NCBI RefSeq assembly: GCF_001649575.2
Contig: NC_051445.1
Span: forward strand, 13,453,430 to 13,517,429
Reading direction: 5' to 3'
DNA length: 64,000 nucleotides
DNA from: Kryptolebias marmoratus
Taxonomy: Eukaryota; Chordata; Actinopteri; Cyprinodontiformes; Rivulidae
Shown: positions 37,101 through 51,200 of the stretch, piece by piece
Layout of the letters: each line of letters begins with the position of its first letter
Position numbering within the stretch: the first letter of the stretch is position 1
The notes under the pieces: generated by a model
Seen by the model: the letters and a program-made list of their open reading frames with translations, nothing else
Database searches by the model: none
What the model was told of the DNA's origin: nothing
Translations under genes and position numbers: made by a program

Positions 37101-40100
37101 CTGCATTTCACATGATGAATATAAAATAAATAATGAGCCACAAACTAAAAAAAACAACAACAAATGGACAAAAGGACATGTGATGTCTGGCAGAGCATCA
37201 CAAAGAAGGAAGTGCATTCTTCTGTGATGTCCATGGGTCCCACGCTTCCGATAGCCCATGTTTATAAAAGGATTCTGAACGCAGCTTTTAAATTGAACAT
37301 TTTATTTATGGCTGTTCGCATTTAATTTAGACAAAAGGTTTAGAATTAAAATGCCTTTCAAAAGCCATAAGAGCTAAGAGGCTGCACTCCAAGCTGTTAT
37401 CCATATATAACGCGGTCATGTTTGTTTAAATATTTAAAAAAAATCAAAAAGCGCATTAGGGTGTAAGTTGTCCAGTCCTAATGGCCTACGAGCGTCTGAG
37501 TGACTGAAGGAATCCTGAAAGGACTTGTTGTAGTTTTGGCCAAAGATTTTTTCATGAAAGGCTGAGATTTAAGCACATTTTGTTATCAACGCGGAGCAGC
37601 ACAATGTGTGCCTGAACAGATCAAGACAGACCTGATAAAAGACTTAAGAATAAGCACAACAAATTTTCATGACGGTAAGTAAATGACCATTCCTTGGTTT
37701 TAAAGAGGTCAAGCTCTTTTCCTTCTTTCCTCTTTCCTTTTCCTTCAACCTGAATGTTTTCCTTTGCTTCTGTCTCAGAGGGACCCCTTACCTTGTTGAT
37801 GTCTAAACCATACGTGTGTGTGTGTGTGTGTCACCATTCAGACGTGGCAGTGGGCTGTCCGTTCGGAGGCGAGGACCGTGGAGGCAGAGTATTGATCTTT
37901 AACGGGAACAGAGATGTATCCACGCAAGGGCTGACACTAAGCCAAGAGCTTCGAGCTGCCCGCAACCCCGGCGGCGGTTTGCCCGGATACGGCTTCACTC
38001 TGAGAGGAGGCGAAGACCTGGACAGCAACGAGTACCCCGGTAAATGCTCAAAAAGTCTGCCCCTCTTTGCTCGGATCCCCGTGTTATAATCAAAATTTCT
38101 TCTCGGGTTTTTGCATTCTTTCACTTCTCTGCTTTCTGTCCTGACCTCTGCATTTCATCTCTCCCACATGCACTCCTCCGTCTCCATGTTCTCCATGTTT
38201 TCCTCCTCTTCTCTGCTAAACTCATCAGGAAAGAGGGGGGGGTACGGGGATGTGTGCCACGAGCTGCTACCGCATCCATTCTTTAGGGATTTACAGTACT
38301 CAAGAAAGGGGGGAGAAAGTAAGAAGTGTAATAATACATTATCCGCATGTTCTGTCTGCCAGACATGCCTCTGTGGATAAAACTGAAACTGTGTGCAGTA
38401 CACAATTAAATTACATGCAGAAAGACCCGACTTTACAGCAACCTTCACCCTCTCACTTTGAAAAAGTATGACAAATTACTCTGGAATAATAAAACAATCT
38501 AAAAAGGAGATCATTTTCAAAGTTATTTATGTGCGTGGGTTTGAGGCTCACAAAAATGAGGATTTGAAACAAAGCAGGTCTGTAAAATCCCTGTTTTACT
38601 ACCTTATTTTCCACCTAATTTGGAGCCACTCTGCTTTCAACATTACTTTGGCTCTTTGCTTCCACAGTTGAGGCTGAGACGAAGAATTTGTTTAGTTTTT
38701 TTTTTCTTTACCTTTTCCTTTTCTTTGCCCCCTCTCTCCTTCCTTGTTCTCCCGCTCGTTCGGCTGCAATAACAGATTTCTTCATTCCACAAACAGGATA
38801 TCGAGTGGGAGGGGGGGGAGTGAAAAACACACACGAGTACACAGAAGTTCACATGCGCTGGCTTGCGATCGGCTTCACGGGCGGCCCGACGGTGTGTGTT
38901 GAGCGTGTGCCAGGCTCCGGGCCCGCGGTCCGACCTGAGCGGGTCCAATGCAAATCAGAAATAAAAACACAGCGCGATAAATACACACACACACACACGG
39001 GGACTGCGGGTTCAAGCCTTCAGCTGGTGGAGGCGCTTTGGGAGGCAGACGCGGGGCAGAAACTCACGGGTGGTGGAGCCTTCAGCCAACGTACACACAG
39101 TATTCGCTTTGCACACAAAAACGTGCATGTGCGTGTGCCCTCTGTCATTAGGAAGCTGGTTGACGGAAGTGAGACACACGCACACACACACACGTGATGT
39201 GTCGTTTGCAGGCTAGTAAAGTCCCACGTTCAAAGGAGTCGGGAACGTTTGATCAACAGCACAAGATGCGTCTGGGAGGCCTGCAAGAGCCGGCCTGTGC
39301 TCCCATTAACACTAAATGTCATTAGACTACTGCAGAAAGGAGGAAAGGATGATGACTAAACTCTACTTTTAGCTTTAATGGGCTTTATTTCTTCAAATTG
39401 CACCACGCTTTTGTCTTCAAGTTTGTACAAAAAGCCTTGCAAATGAAATGGTACGACACAGATTTAGCACTGGTGCGATGTTTGGTGCCATGAGGCTGGT
39501 GTCGTTTGTATGTTGGAAAGGTCGCGTTGTCTCAGGATGCCTCTGAGGTCTTCGTCAGCAGGTCAAAGGTCAAAACCTAGCGGGGCCTTAGCTGCCAGTC
39601 TTATCAGTTTGTTGAAAGGCGAACAGACACTCAAGACATGCCGGTGTGGGTGATTTGGATGCGTGTGGTGCTGAAAGGGGGTCACGCTGCTGGGCGTTTG
39701 GTTTGCTAAGGAGGTGTAAAATTTATTACCAGGGTCCGAGTCTGCTGGATTCAGTTACTCTACTTATTATATAGTTGTTTTTTAACTTAAAATTCAAAAG
39801 TAAGGGAAAACTGAAGGAAAAAATGTGACTAAATGTTTGAGTGTTTCTGTACTTGTTGCAATGATATAATACCACATGGTTCCTCAGTCACATGTTTTAT
39901 AGATCTAAACTCAAAACACTTATAAATAAAACTAGTACTGTAGTCTTCTTTTTTGCTCAAGCAGCTCCCCTTTGCTCCTTTGCTTGAAATAAGTGCATCT
40001 CAAATATGTTTAGTATTGTGCAAATAGTTGAATGTCACACATGCATCCAAGAATTAGAAAATCCTCCATTTGTGTCCTAAAACCCCCTTCTTTTACCACT

Positions 40101-41998
40101 GAGTGCCAGTCACCTTTGACCTTTCCTCATCAAGCAGCCGAACAGGCAGTTGCAGCAGACAGCCAGTGACAGCTTGACACTCCGTCTAAACTCCGGATGG
40201 ACGTTGTGTTGTCTCGACACAACGTCAGGACGCACACCGCCAGCTATCAGTGCCACGAAGGTGTCGCAGCGCTGTTCAGATAAGCTTCGGTTTCTTTTTG
40301 GACACCTCAGCTCAACAGTTGGTGGGCTGATTTCCCTGAGTCCACTGAAATGGGATTTACACAAACGGGAAATTGAGACGTTATTTGATTTAACCCCTGA
40401 TGCAGCCACTTACACTCTCACACACACTTAACCCCCCAGAGGTGCCCTGCTGCTCGGAGCGGCCGTGTGTCATGCAGCATTAAGTGAGCAAACATAGGCA
40501 TTAGATTAGGCTGCAAAGACATCGGTCAAACTGACATATTTGTGGCGGGAGGGGAGTTACAACAGTGGGATGGACGGAGGAATTCAGTGATCCTTCTCAG
40601 CCTAAAAACACACCTTGCCTCTGATTACTTTCGCAGATTGTGGTTTTGAGGCGGCGCTCACAATCCTTTACCCTTATTTTCTTTCTGTCCTTCCCACCTC
40701 CCTCTTCCTCTACTTTCTTTCCTTCTCTTTCTCCCAAACACACACATTTTAAGGTTCCTTTTCATGACGGGACTGAAACGCGCGGACTGAACAACACACT
40801 TGCAGAGGAGCGCCGTTCACCCCAGAGAAAAAGGGACAGGGCCTAAATGTTTTAATGTTGTGGTTTCAGGGGGACACAGTGACTGCAGCCAAAGGCAGAA
40901 ACAGATGTGCCTCTCTTAGATTCAATTAGTCTCTTTTTTTTTTAAATGCACGGCAGAAGAGAGACATGAAAAGACAAGCAAAGTCTACAAGCTTACACTT
41001 TCACTTGCTTCCACCCTCCTTCAGACGGTTAGCGTCTCATTTCAAGCTTATGTTGAATAAATTCAGATGATCAAATCACAGGGAAATTGTAGATTGCGCT
41101 AATTTTCTCTATGATAAATAATTATTATTGAAAGCAGTCAGTAGGTTGAACCACAGCTAACTTTTTCTGAGGTTATGGTGTCTCTCTCAGGATCACACAG
41201 CTTAACTTCCTGCTGCATCTGGCAGTGGTGGCCTGTATCCATTAAGTGCCTCTTTTCTTTCAGTTTCACATTGTTTCAATCAGCGCTTGTGTGAATGTGT
41301 ACTTCTTTGTGTGTGCGCGCGCGCGCGTGTGTGTGTGTTTGGCTTTCTTTGGTATGTGTCCCCTGACCACAGCCATTAAATACCCTCTCTATTTTAAACT
41401 TTTGGAGCCAATTAAAAGCGTGTGTTCATCACGAACCCCATGAAAACAAATAAAAATCACATATAGATGAGATCTGGCGCTGCTTACAATTTAGCGTTCT
41501 CGCAGGCTGTTGGGAAATGATGGTGTTTAGTGAGCAGTGATTGGCGCAATGTGAACTTTCTAATGGCCCTGGAATGCAACATGGAGCCCCTGTCACATAT
41601 ATATATATATATATATATATTCACGCATAAAAAGAGATGCAAATGCATGATTATTGTGTGTGAAGTTAGAAAATGTAGTTTAAAGCTGTATGAAAAGGAA
41701 AAGCCTGATGATATCTTTGTGCTTTACATTACAGTGCGAGTGTGTGTGTTTATGTGTGTTTATTACATGCGCGATGTCTGTTTGATGAAGATTGCTGGAG
41801 ACCTTGAAATCAGTCCCATCTGTTGCATTCTTTGAAGCTCGCTGATTCCCCTTTTCTCGCTGCTCTCCCCGTCTCTCTGTGCAGATCTGATCGTCGGGGC
41901 GTTTGGCACGGGCGAGGTCTCAGTCTACAGGTACGGCTCTCCTACAAGGCAAACGTTATCACAAATCAGATTTTATTGTTTTATGACTTTGCTTTTGT

Positions 41999-42039
<41 letters not shown>

Positions 42040-45000
42040 CAGGGCTCGAGCTGTTGTGTCCGTGGAAGCTACCATGACTCTGACTCCCAAAATCCTGAAC
42101 CCCGATGATCGACAGTGTTTCCAACCTCACACAGATAAGCTGTTCACCTGGTAAAAACGTCATCTGTCTCTCTGTTTTATCACCTTAAATTAAGGGTGAT
42201 CATTTATGCAGTCCCCAACGAGCCACCACAGGCATGACCTGGCTAAAATGGCCACAACAAAAGGGACAAACTATCTAAAAGTTGACTAAATTATTTATTA
42301 AACTCAAATTAAAGCACAGATCAGAGGTTTGCGTTGTGTAGTTAAGAAGTCAGTTCAATTAGTGGTTTTGGAGTGTGAATATGGGGCACAAATTACCCCA
42401 ACACAGGTGGGAAAAATACTTTGGGGCCGAGCAGAGAGAGGTTGGAATAAATTATTTGGTCAACTTTTTTGTCTGGCTTGTCTCCCTTAAGGGAGGTCAT
42501 GACATTCGACATTCTCAATCAGTTTGTTTTTTAGACGGGAGGGGGGAGGGGGGGTTGATCTTACGCTGATATTTATGTTCATTTATTTTATTTACACAGC
42601 GCGCCGACAGAATGTTAACATTCTGTTGGTGTTTCAATGCCGCCCGTCGCTTCCCTTGTGGTGAAGCTGGATTCCCACAATGTTCGTGGGATCGCTTTTG
42701 TGAGAAAAAACAAAAAACATTTTTTTCTGCCATCCTGTTTGAGTTACGAAGACGGTCAGTATTGGAAGTTCCTGAAGAGGTTACTAGAGACCAAGTAGCT
42801 CCACTAGAAATGACTGAAGGGGGAGAAAAAAAAGTGTTTTCAGTTCTTTTAACTGAGGTTGGATTTTAAAAACCCGTCAGGTTGACTCTATTGATCTGCA
42901 GACTCAGTTTTCTGCCAAGCCTGCTTTTGTTAGAGCCTACTCTTCCTACAGGCGATAGTTTATATACGATTAAACATCAGGTATTACTGCTGGCTACGTC
43001 TTTCTTGGCAAAAAGAGTTTAATCTCGACCTCCTTTTGATACTAATGAAAACAGCAGTGAAGGGTTCAAGTGATTCCCTTTACTGATGTGTTGCTGTTTG
43101 TTTTGTTAATCCGAATGGCCAGCTTCATTGGCTTGATGATCATGTTAGAGAAGACGCGTAGGAGCATCTGACTTTAGATGCTGATTATTTTAAATTGAAG
43201 GACTGGATTCCCACTTTAACCCCGTGTCTTTTTAGAGGCACTCCTCAGTACCTCCCTCCTGGCTGCTCCTTTTTTTCTGCCCCAGAACGCTTAAAAAAAT
43301 GAGAAGTGACATTGTGGACTGTCTTTAATCACTTTCCCCGCCGTTAAAACTCTTACTTATATGGTTGGAATATTATTCTACAGAAGCCTGTGGCCGTGCA
43401 TGTGTGTGTGTGTGTGCAGGTGAATTAAAGCTAAAGGGATCAGGGTCTTTAACATGAAACTAATGAGGCCCACTGCTCCACAGATCCGTAACAGAAATTG
43501 CCGTGCTTGCACTGCGTCCTGAAACGGTACAGAGCGTAAAGCATACACTTTCACAAATCACGCTCCCACTGACAGATGTGACAAATATTTCACCCCTGTT
43601 CTCGAGACGTCTGCCATCAGCCTGTCTGTTTGTCTGAATCTCCAGTGCAGTAATGTAGCAGTCTGTTGAGGGCTCATATAACCTGGAAATTCAGATTTAT
43701 GGGCCTCTGCAATTAATCTGAAACCGCAGCATTTAGTTTTACTTATATCACTGCTTGTGTGGGTGGCAGACTGGCTTTGAACGAGCTCCTGGCGTGAGTT
43801 TTAGGTTGAGGGGAACCAGTCTGCTGTCGGTCCTACGTAACTCACTGGGACTGGAACTGCTGCAGGACTTCTTGGATGGGAGTCGTGGGCTTGGCCGGCC
43901 GCCGGCCAAACCCAGTTCCGATCAGCGCAAAGCACTAAAACTGTGTGAATTTTTGCCAGAACAAAACTTTGCTTGCTTAAATAAACAGCCGTAAAGCTTA
44001 GGTCTGCGTGGATTCAGAGATTTGGGTCGAGCTCATAAAGAAGAGAGGAATTAAAGGATGTCACCGGCTTTTCTTTTTAAAGAGGTGATGGTTTGGGGCA
44101 TCATATTGGTCTTGTACATCAATGTCACATGTTAAAGTTTCTGATTTCCTGATGAATACAATCATTACCCAACAGCTGTTCACCCTAAAGGTCATTAAAC
44201 AGCACTGACTGTTCTGCTGAATGTATTTCAGCTGACTTCAAAGAATCTTTTCACCCTCTGGTTGAAAAATAGTCCCTCTATTTCACAGTTAAAGAGAAAA
44301 AAATAACCTTTTTCCTCTCAGGTTATGTTTATTTGTCCTTGGAAAACAGAAATTGTAGCCATCAATCAAATGTATTCTTACTTACTGAGTACCTAAATGG
44401 CTTGTGTGAATTATTTCTGCTTTAAAATGTTTTTTTTTAATGACTGTATAACGTTTCAATTCATTTTTAATGCATTTGACTCACATAGAGGTCTAATTCC
44501 AGAGAAAAAGTATTTATTGTAGCTTTGTAGTAACAAAAGAATTTCCCTCAGGGGGTGAATAAAGCATCCATTCATTCATTCATTCATTACACATCATGTT
44601 AAAGGCATCTAGTCCCATTTTGGAGTTGAATGAGTGGTTGATTTATCTGCTAGTGAGTTAGCAAGAGTTTTCCTTTTAGCTTATGTTACTTGTGACTTAT
44701 TGATTCAAATTGAGTTTAAACCAACATAAATACAATCCAGTGTAATTTGATCATTTTCTTGCTTCCTTCACTGTTAGATTTGTTGGTTTGTTGTAGAAAA
44801 GTCAAATGCAGACACACAAAAAGCAAAATAACGGTGAAGGAGGACTTCAGGAAATTAAACCAGAGAATCCAAAATGGCGTTGAACGTAAGATTGAAAACA
44901 ACAAGATCTGGCAAAAGGAGACATATATGGAGGTAAACGGAGGATCTGACAATGAGTAAACAGAAAACAGGAGCTGGAGGGAAGGAGAGGGGAGAAGATT

Positions 45001-45232
45001 AATGCGCTGAGATAAAACAAGGAAACAACAAAACTCTAAATACAATAAAAATATTACTGAACAGGAATATTTTAGGATACAAAAAACTAATATAAAAACC
45101 TCAACGTCATCAGCTATCTAGAAAAAAGACCAATTATGTTCAAATCACGTCGTTCAGGTTCAAAGAACCTTCTTTTTTCAGAGAACTTCATGCTTGGTTT
45201 TGTGATTTTGCTTGTGTAGTAATAGTTTAACG

Positions 45233-45287
<55 letters not shown>

Positions 45288-48200
45288 GGAGCTAAATAGA
45301 AGGACAGAGGTGGGCTGGTGCACAGGGAAAAAAGATAATTGGTATTTAAGTAAATTAGGGCCAGTTATACTGGAAAAGGAATTGTTTTGTGTAGCATTTT
45401 GTCCAACCTCAGGTTTCGAATGTGCAAATAAATGCCAAATGAATGCGTATGAAAACACTGGAACTAATAAAATTTAAAAAAATAAAATAAAATAAAAACA
45501 AGGGAGTCACAATACAAGCAGGAGAACTCCAGGACTGTATATCGTACCTGTTTTCTAAAACTGAATTAAAAGTTAAATTAAATTCAGATCAAAATCTGGT
45601 TTCTGGTTTCTTCTAAGTCGAAGCATACTCAGCCTCTAAAAAAAACTGTTTTATCTAAATCCATCCATAACTTTTTGAATAATCCGACCACAATGCCTTC
45701 TTGTGTGAGACAAAAACTGCTCTCTGGTCAGATCTTATAACGGAGCATGTTTGTGTCTGCGTTGGGTTTTGTTTTGAAGCAGACCCTTGTTACTGAAGAA
45801 ATTTACCATAAAGTCTGTGTGCTGCGAGGGATGTCAGCGTGTAGGATGTTGGAGCACAGATGCATTTTGGGGAAAACTACACACAGTAATGACTGACCTG
45901 GGGGTCAGTTCTGTGTAACGTACACTTAAGGGTGACACAAAGCCCTCATTAACGTCTCACACTCCCCAAACTTACACTTGCATACATGCGGCACATATAA
46001 AACAAACTCCAAACCCACCTTGGAGAGGTCCAAACGTATGGTATCCATTTTTAAAAACAGAAACTTGGATTTTATCACACACACACACACAGAGTTATTA
46101 ACCCACATCTGCGCCACACACGTTCTTAACAAAAGCAAACTAATCGTCAATATTACGATGCTCTCTAACGGGAATCCTAATTATGAACAAACACACAAGC
46201 ACCTATCACATCTGCGGCGTGGCTGTTCACACCTTCCCGAATCTGAAACACATCAGCGCGCAGGTTTTTTTGTGAAGTGAGACACGTCGAGCCGTAACGA
46301 CACGAAGTCTTTTTACCTTGTAAAGCCTTTAACGTAAAAGCAGGAGCGTTACATCCGTCAGGTTCCCCCAGATTCATACGTTCGAAACCTGTCCGGACCT
46401 CCATGTGAGGGTCACCTTCCTGTTGTTGATTAAAAAACACGATAAGACAAATAAAAACACAGGGTAATAAACACACGAGTGGCGGAAAAGGCAGAAAGGT
46501 TTCCCAGTCTCCCATATCTGTGTGTCTAATAGAGGGGCCTCCACTAATTCCTGTTGCTCCCCGGAGTGCAGGAAGGAAGAAATGTCCCGTTTAGAGGCAG
46601 TTTATTTAGTTAAGTGGCATGGTATATTTCTTTTTTTATTTTATTTATTTTTTTGTCAATGAGCTAGCATTTGACATCTGAAATAAATAAAAGCATGAAA
46701 TTCACTGGAATGGAAGGGATACAGTTACTTAAAAACAAGATATTAATTGTTCATAACCTGACCACAGAACTCTGCATCAGAATATCTGAACAGTCGACGT
46801 AATGTTCAATTTTTGTTTCTCTTTATCGCCCAAAGTCGGAAGAAAAGCTCTGCAGCGTCAGCAAAACACCTCATGAACCTTTGGGTGGATTTTAATTAAA
46901 CTCTCAGAGAGTAATCATCGGGTATACATCTACATTGGATTAACTTTTGGAGTCAACCCAGTTCGAGTTGGCCACCACAGCTAATCATCCTTGGCCAACG
47001 CAGAAAAAATGGCTCTAACTCCGTCCACACTACAGATATTGAGCTGATTTTAGTGTGGTAGTAGCTGAGAGTCATCTTCAACATGTACGTTGAGAGGTGA
47101 CGAATCTCACATTATCACATAGCAGTGCTGCAACATGAGATGATCTCTGTTTTAAATTCTGGCGGGAAAGGCGGCGGGCGATATGCATTCCGTCAAGAAA
47201 TGCTAGGCCTTTAATTATTGTCATTAATTTGAAAAGAACCTGAATTTCATGGAGTATTCAGTCCATGCTTGTGACATGTCCGAATAAGAACAAGATGCCG
47301 CAAATTAATTGAGAGCATTTTTCTTTTTTGTTCCCGTAGCCTCAAAGTGGACGTGTGTGCAGCCGTGAGCGGTGTGGGGATCCCCAGCTCTGTAGGTAAG
47401 CATTTCTGCACAGCGGTGCTGTTTCTGAATGAGGGAGGCAGAAGGAGGAAGCGTGTCAGCGTGATAAAGAGCCTGCGCCACATCCAGTGGACGTCTCGAT
47501 AGTATTTCCTGCAGACAAATTACTGCTCCATAACGACATTCAGATGGAAAAACAAAGCAGGGAGATGTTTAAAAAGCACATAACACAAAGAAAGGTGGAT
47601 CATTTCTCGCTGTCTGACGATTCTCTACAGGGTTAACACCTACACCGAGCTCTTCGCTGAACATTTATCGGATCAGAATTGGGTTTAGGAACTAAGTCTG
47701 ATCGTCTGATCTTCTTTGTTGCCATCCTCCGTCCAGATCTGAGAGCGGAGCTGCAGCTGGATTGGCTGAAAGGCACCAGGGGCGGAGTGAAGAGGGTTCT
47801 CTTCCTGGACACCCAGCAGCCTCAGCGCACCGGGCTCCTCCGGCTCGGTCACAGCCGCCCACATTCATGTCTGAGCTACGTGATTTATCTGAGGGTGAGC
47901 GACTCGCACCCCACGCACTCCTACAGGCTCTGCTCACCGAGCTGTGACGCTTCAGGAGGAATCGGCTGCACTTACTGTACGAACACAACGTCGACTCGTG
48001 TCACACTTCTGTCTGCTCCTGCAGGAGGAGGATGAGTTCAGGGACAAACTGACCCCCATCTCACTGGCTCTGAACTACAGCCTGGCTCCACCTTCGCATG
48101 ACCAACCTCTCCCACCTGTTCTCAACCAGTACAGCAGCACCTTCCTTCAAGAGCAGGTGGATTTCACACACTGTCTTTTAGATCATTATAAACCGTACAC

Positions 48201-51200
48201 CAGAGAGGAATCTCTGGTCTATGCTGACATAAGCAGTTAATATCAAGAATTTCACCACGATAAGACCCTAAATCACGAGCTTTAATTAAAGCAGTTTGAT
48301 GAACGAAGGTAATAATCAGAAAGATTAGGGAAAAAAATAGCTGTCTGGCAGCACAACAAACCCCAGCTGTGGACACCAATTTTACTCTTTATTTATTGGG
48401 TTTGTGAAACATGTGATGGAAAAACATGCTGCCTTCTGATTGCTTTTCCACTTGTCGAATGGGTTTAAATGAAGATGTTGTAAATTCTCCGGAGCTGAAG
48501 TTTGGTGCGCAGCACTTTATCATTTTTGGATTTCCTTTCTGAAGCATGTTCAGGCACTTACAGATCAAACCGGGGCCAGTTGCTTTTGTTAAAGATGTCA
48601 CTTCCAGATGATTTGTTTGCTTTATTTGTTACAACGACCTTTTGAATTTTGGACTTTTGGACAGGATGCACATTTAGAAACACGTACAGGTGACGTAAGA
48701 AACGTTTCTATTCTTAGCAGGCGTCTGGTTTTCTTGATTGCCCCAGATGTGTTTTTTTTTTTCTATTTTTTGCCCTCGTCGTTTCTTGAACTCTCCCCCC
48801 CCCTCTAACAATCCCTCTCTGTGTGCCCCTCTTCCTCTCAGGCTTACATCCTCGTGGACTGCGGCGATGACAACATTTGTGTCCCCGACCTCCAGCTCTC
48901 TGCCAGCATGTAAGACTCCCACTTGTAATCGCTCAGCGGCCCCGAGGGCCAAACGCAGATAAACCTGAACTAAAACAAAAGGGGGAAAGTATGTCTGCTG
49001 TTGCTCAAACGATGAGCGAAGTTTACATTGAACTTGCTCACATTAGAGTCGGCTTTAACATGTGTTAGTGAGCTTTTTGCGTGCGCACGAGTAAGTGATC
49101 GCATATCCAGCTGTTCAACATCTCCATGGCAGCTTTATGTAAACACCCTTCTCACCGTGCGCTGACTAACACACACACACACACACACACACATGCGTCG
49201 AGGAGTTGAATTCCTCGCAGATGATTGCACATGAAGTCAAGTCTTAAAAATAGAATTTGCAAAAGACATCAATTTCTTTTGTGTACTTGCAGCAAAAGGT
49301 CTTTTTTTTTGTGACTAAAAAAAATGTGGTTTTCATTCGCATGCTGTTGCCTCGCAGGGATCGCGCCGAGTTGGTGATCGGAGATGACAACCTGGTCACG
49401 CTGACCATCACTGCTGCGAACAATGGAGAGGGAGCCTACGAGGCGGAGCTGCACACGCTGATACCACCGGAGGCGGATTACATCGGAGTGGAGCGCAGGG
49501 TGGAGGTCAGCACTCAGAAATTAAAGGCTCTAAATTCATCGTTAACATTTTCGTCTTAAAAGCCAATAACGGGTGAATGCTCTGACATAAACCTAATGCA
49601 GTTTTCTCACCACGACTCCAGCCAGACATCAAACAAGGAAGTCTGTTATTTGAGGCTTCAGTTACAGCAGCTTCACATCCTGTTGTGTCGTAATAGCATG
49701 CGTTTAGCGTAATTAAGGAAAGGCTATCAGCAGGATGTACTTTACTGGCAACAGCCCAGAAGCCCCCCTGTTATGATTTACAGGCTGCATTAGTGACTAC
49801 GGAAATGGATGGGGTCAGTTTGTGCACGTGTGTGTGTTTGTTTGCACGTGTGTTCGCGGTAATGAGGGTGTAATGGAGCTGTTTCATTGATTGTGCCGTT
49901 GCTGTCGGAGCTTTCATCGCTCTTCCTCTCCTGTCTTCCTCCCGTCCAGCATTGTTCCGACTGAGGCTGCACGTTGGTGGGCGACCGTGTGATCGCGATG
50001 TTACCGTTCAGTATTGTCGTGGCGAGGTTGTTCACAATAAAGCCAAATTTTTTGCACTAGATTGGTGCCAATGTAAAGGTTTATAAAGAGGAGTTTGCAC
50101 AAACCGCTTGAAGTTGTTTTAAAACAGCAGTAATTGAGTTTGATGAACTGTTAGCTCATCAGTTTGGTGGAAACTGATCCTTATTTCTCCAAACTGAGGT
50201 CATTCAAAGAGCTATTTACATTAGGTGAGATAATAATTGTTCAAAAAGTCTATATATTTGTTTTAATACCTGACTCTAACAACTGTATTTGTCCCATTCA
50301 TTCAAATGTCCTCATTTTATTCCTTCTCTTTCCCTTCCCAATCTCCCATTTTTCTCCCCCCTTCCAGTCTCTCTCTCAGCTAAACTGCGAGTTCAAGACG
50401 ATCAACGAGACTGAAATCGTGGTGTGTGACCTCGGGAACCCGATGGTGGCAGGAACAGAGGTGAGTTCCCCCGCACGAAAACAAAAACAACACGAGTTCA
50501 CACTGAGAAGGCCTCGATTGGCTTCAGCTTTAATTTGACTGATGATTTCCAAAGATCATCGCCTTGACCCTCCTTCCACACACACACACACCCGGCTCAA
50601 CTCGTGCACGCGCTCGCAGCAATAATACATTTAGCGCTTGCATTCCTGACACTTGCAGGAAGCCGAGGCTTTGTAGAGTAAAGCGTGGTCCCTTCCGACA
50701 TGAAATCCTAGCGTTCTGCTGTGCGTGCGCGCGCCGCAGAGCGTGTCGCATGTGCGGAAAAGTGAGGCTCTCTTTTGAGGACGTCAAGGCTGGCCGAGAG
50801 GTGTGTTTGCTCTGCAGTTGACACGGGCCATTCTGATAAATCAATTATGTGGTCCTGTTTCACAGTTTGGGAGCGCAGGTGGGGGGTATGGGGGGGTCGC
50901 ATAACGAGGCACGTGAAAGGGGACAACCAGATGTTTCCCATATTCAACTCTCCCCTTGCCCTGTTGGACGCTCAGGAATCCGTGAGCTTATGCAGAACAT
51001 ACCTTCACACACACACACACACCCAACCCCCCCTCTCCTTATATTGAGCGACTTAAATGGTTCTGATCACTCGGGTTCACTGCTCTGGCCACATGACGCA
51101 GCTGTGGCGCCTCGCTGAGCAGAAGGATCGGGCTTATATCGCTAAAGGAAAGCAGATTTCGACCCATCAGCCTGCCTCTGCAGCTGACTTTCATCTCTGT

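Larger units (their letters stand above)
33665..37841 (+). other. itga8 intron 12 with (CA)(TA)n and repeats
   Basis: This is a 4.2 kb intron. It contains a long (CA)n(TA)n tract at 34089-34163, a diverged repeat at about 34610-34850 related to 26740-27290, a family B half-element at 36262-36350, and a (TG)n tract just before the next exon. No gene was recognised. Confidence 0.6.
42151..47339 (+). other. itga8 intron 15, the largest intron, with several repeats
   Basis: A 5.2 kb intron. Contents are a LINE-like 3' tail at 44540-44588, (CA)n at 45236-45286, a family B arm at 46734-46795 and a full family A copy (minus) at 46838-47218. No gene was recognised. Confidence 0.6.

Noticed and set aside
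38688..39197. A 169-codon plus-strand open frame in itga8 intron 13
   Set aside because: It is driven by T-rich and CA-rich DNA with no homology I recognise and no splice or promoter context.
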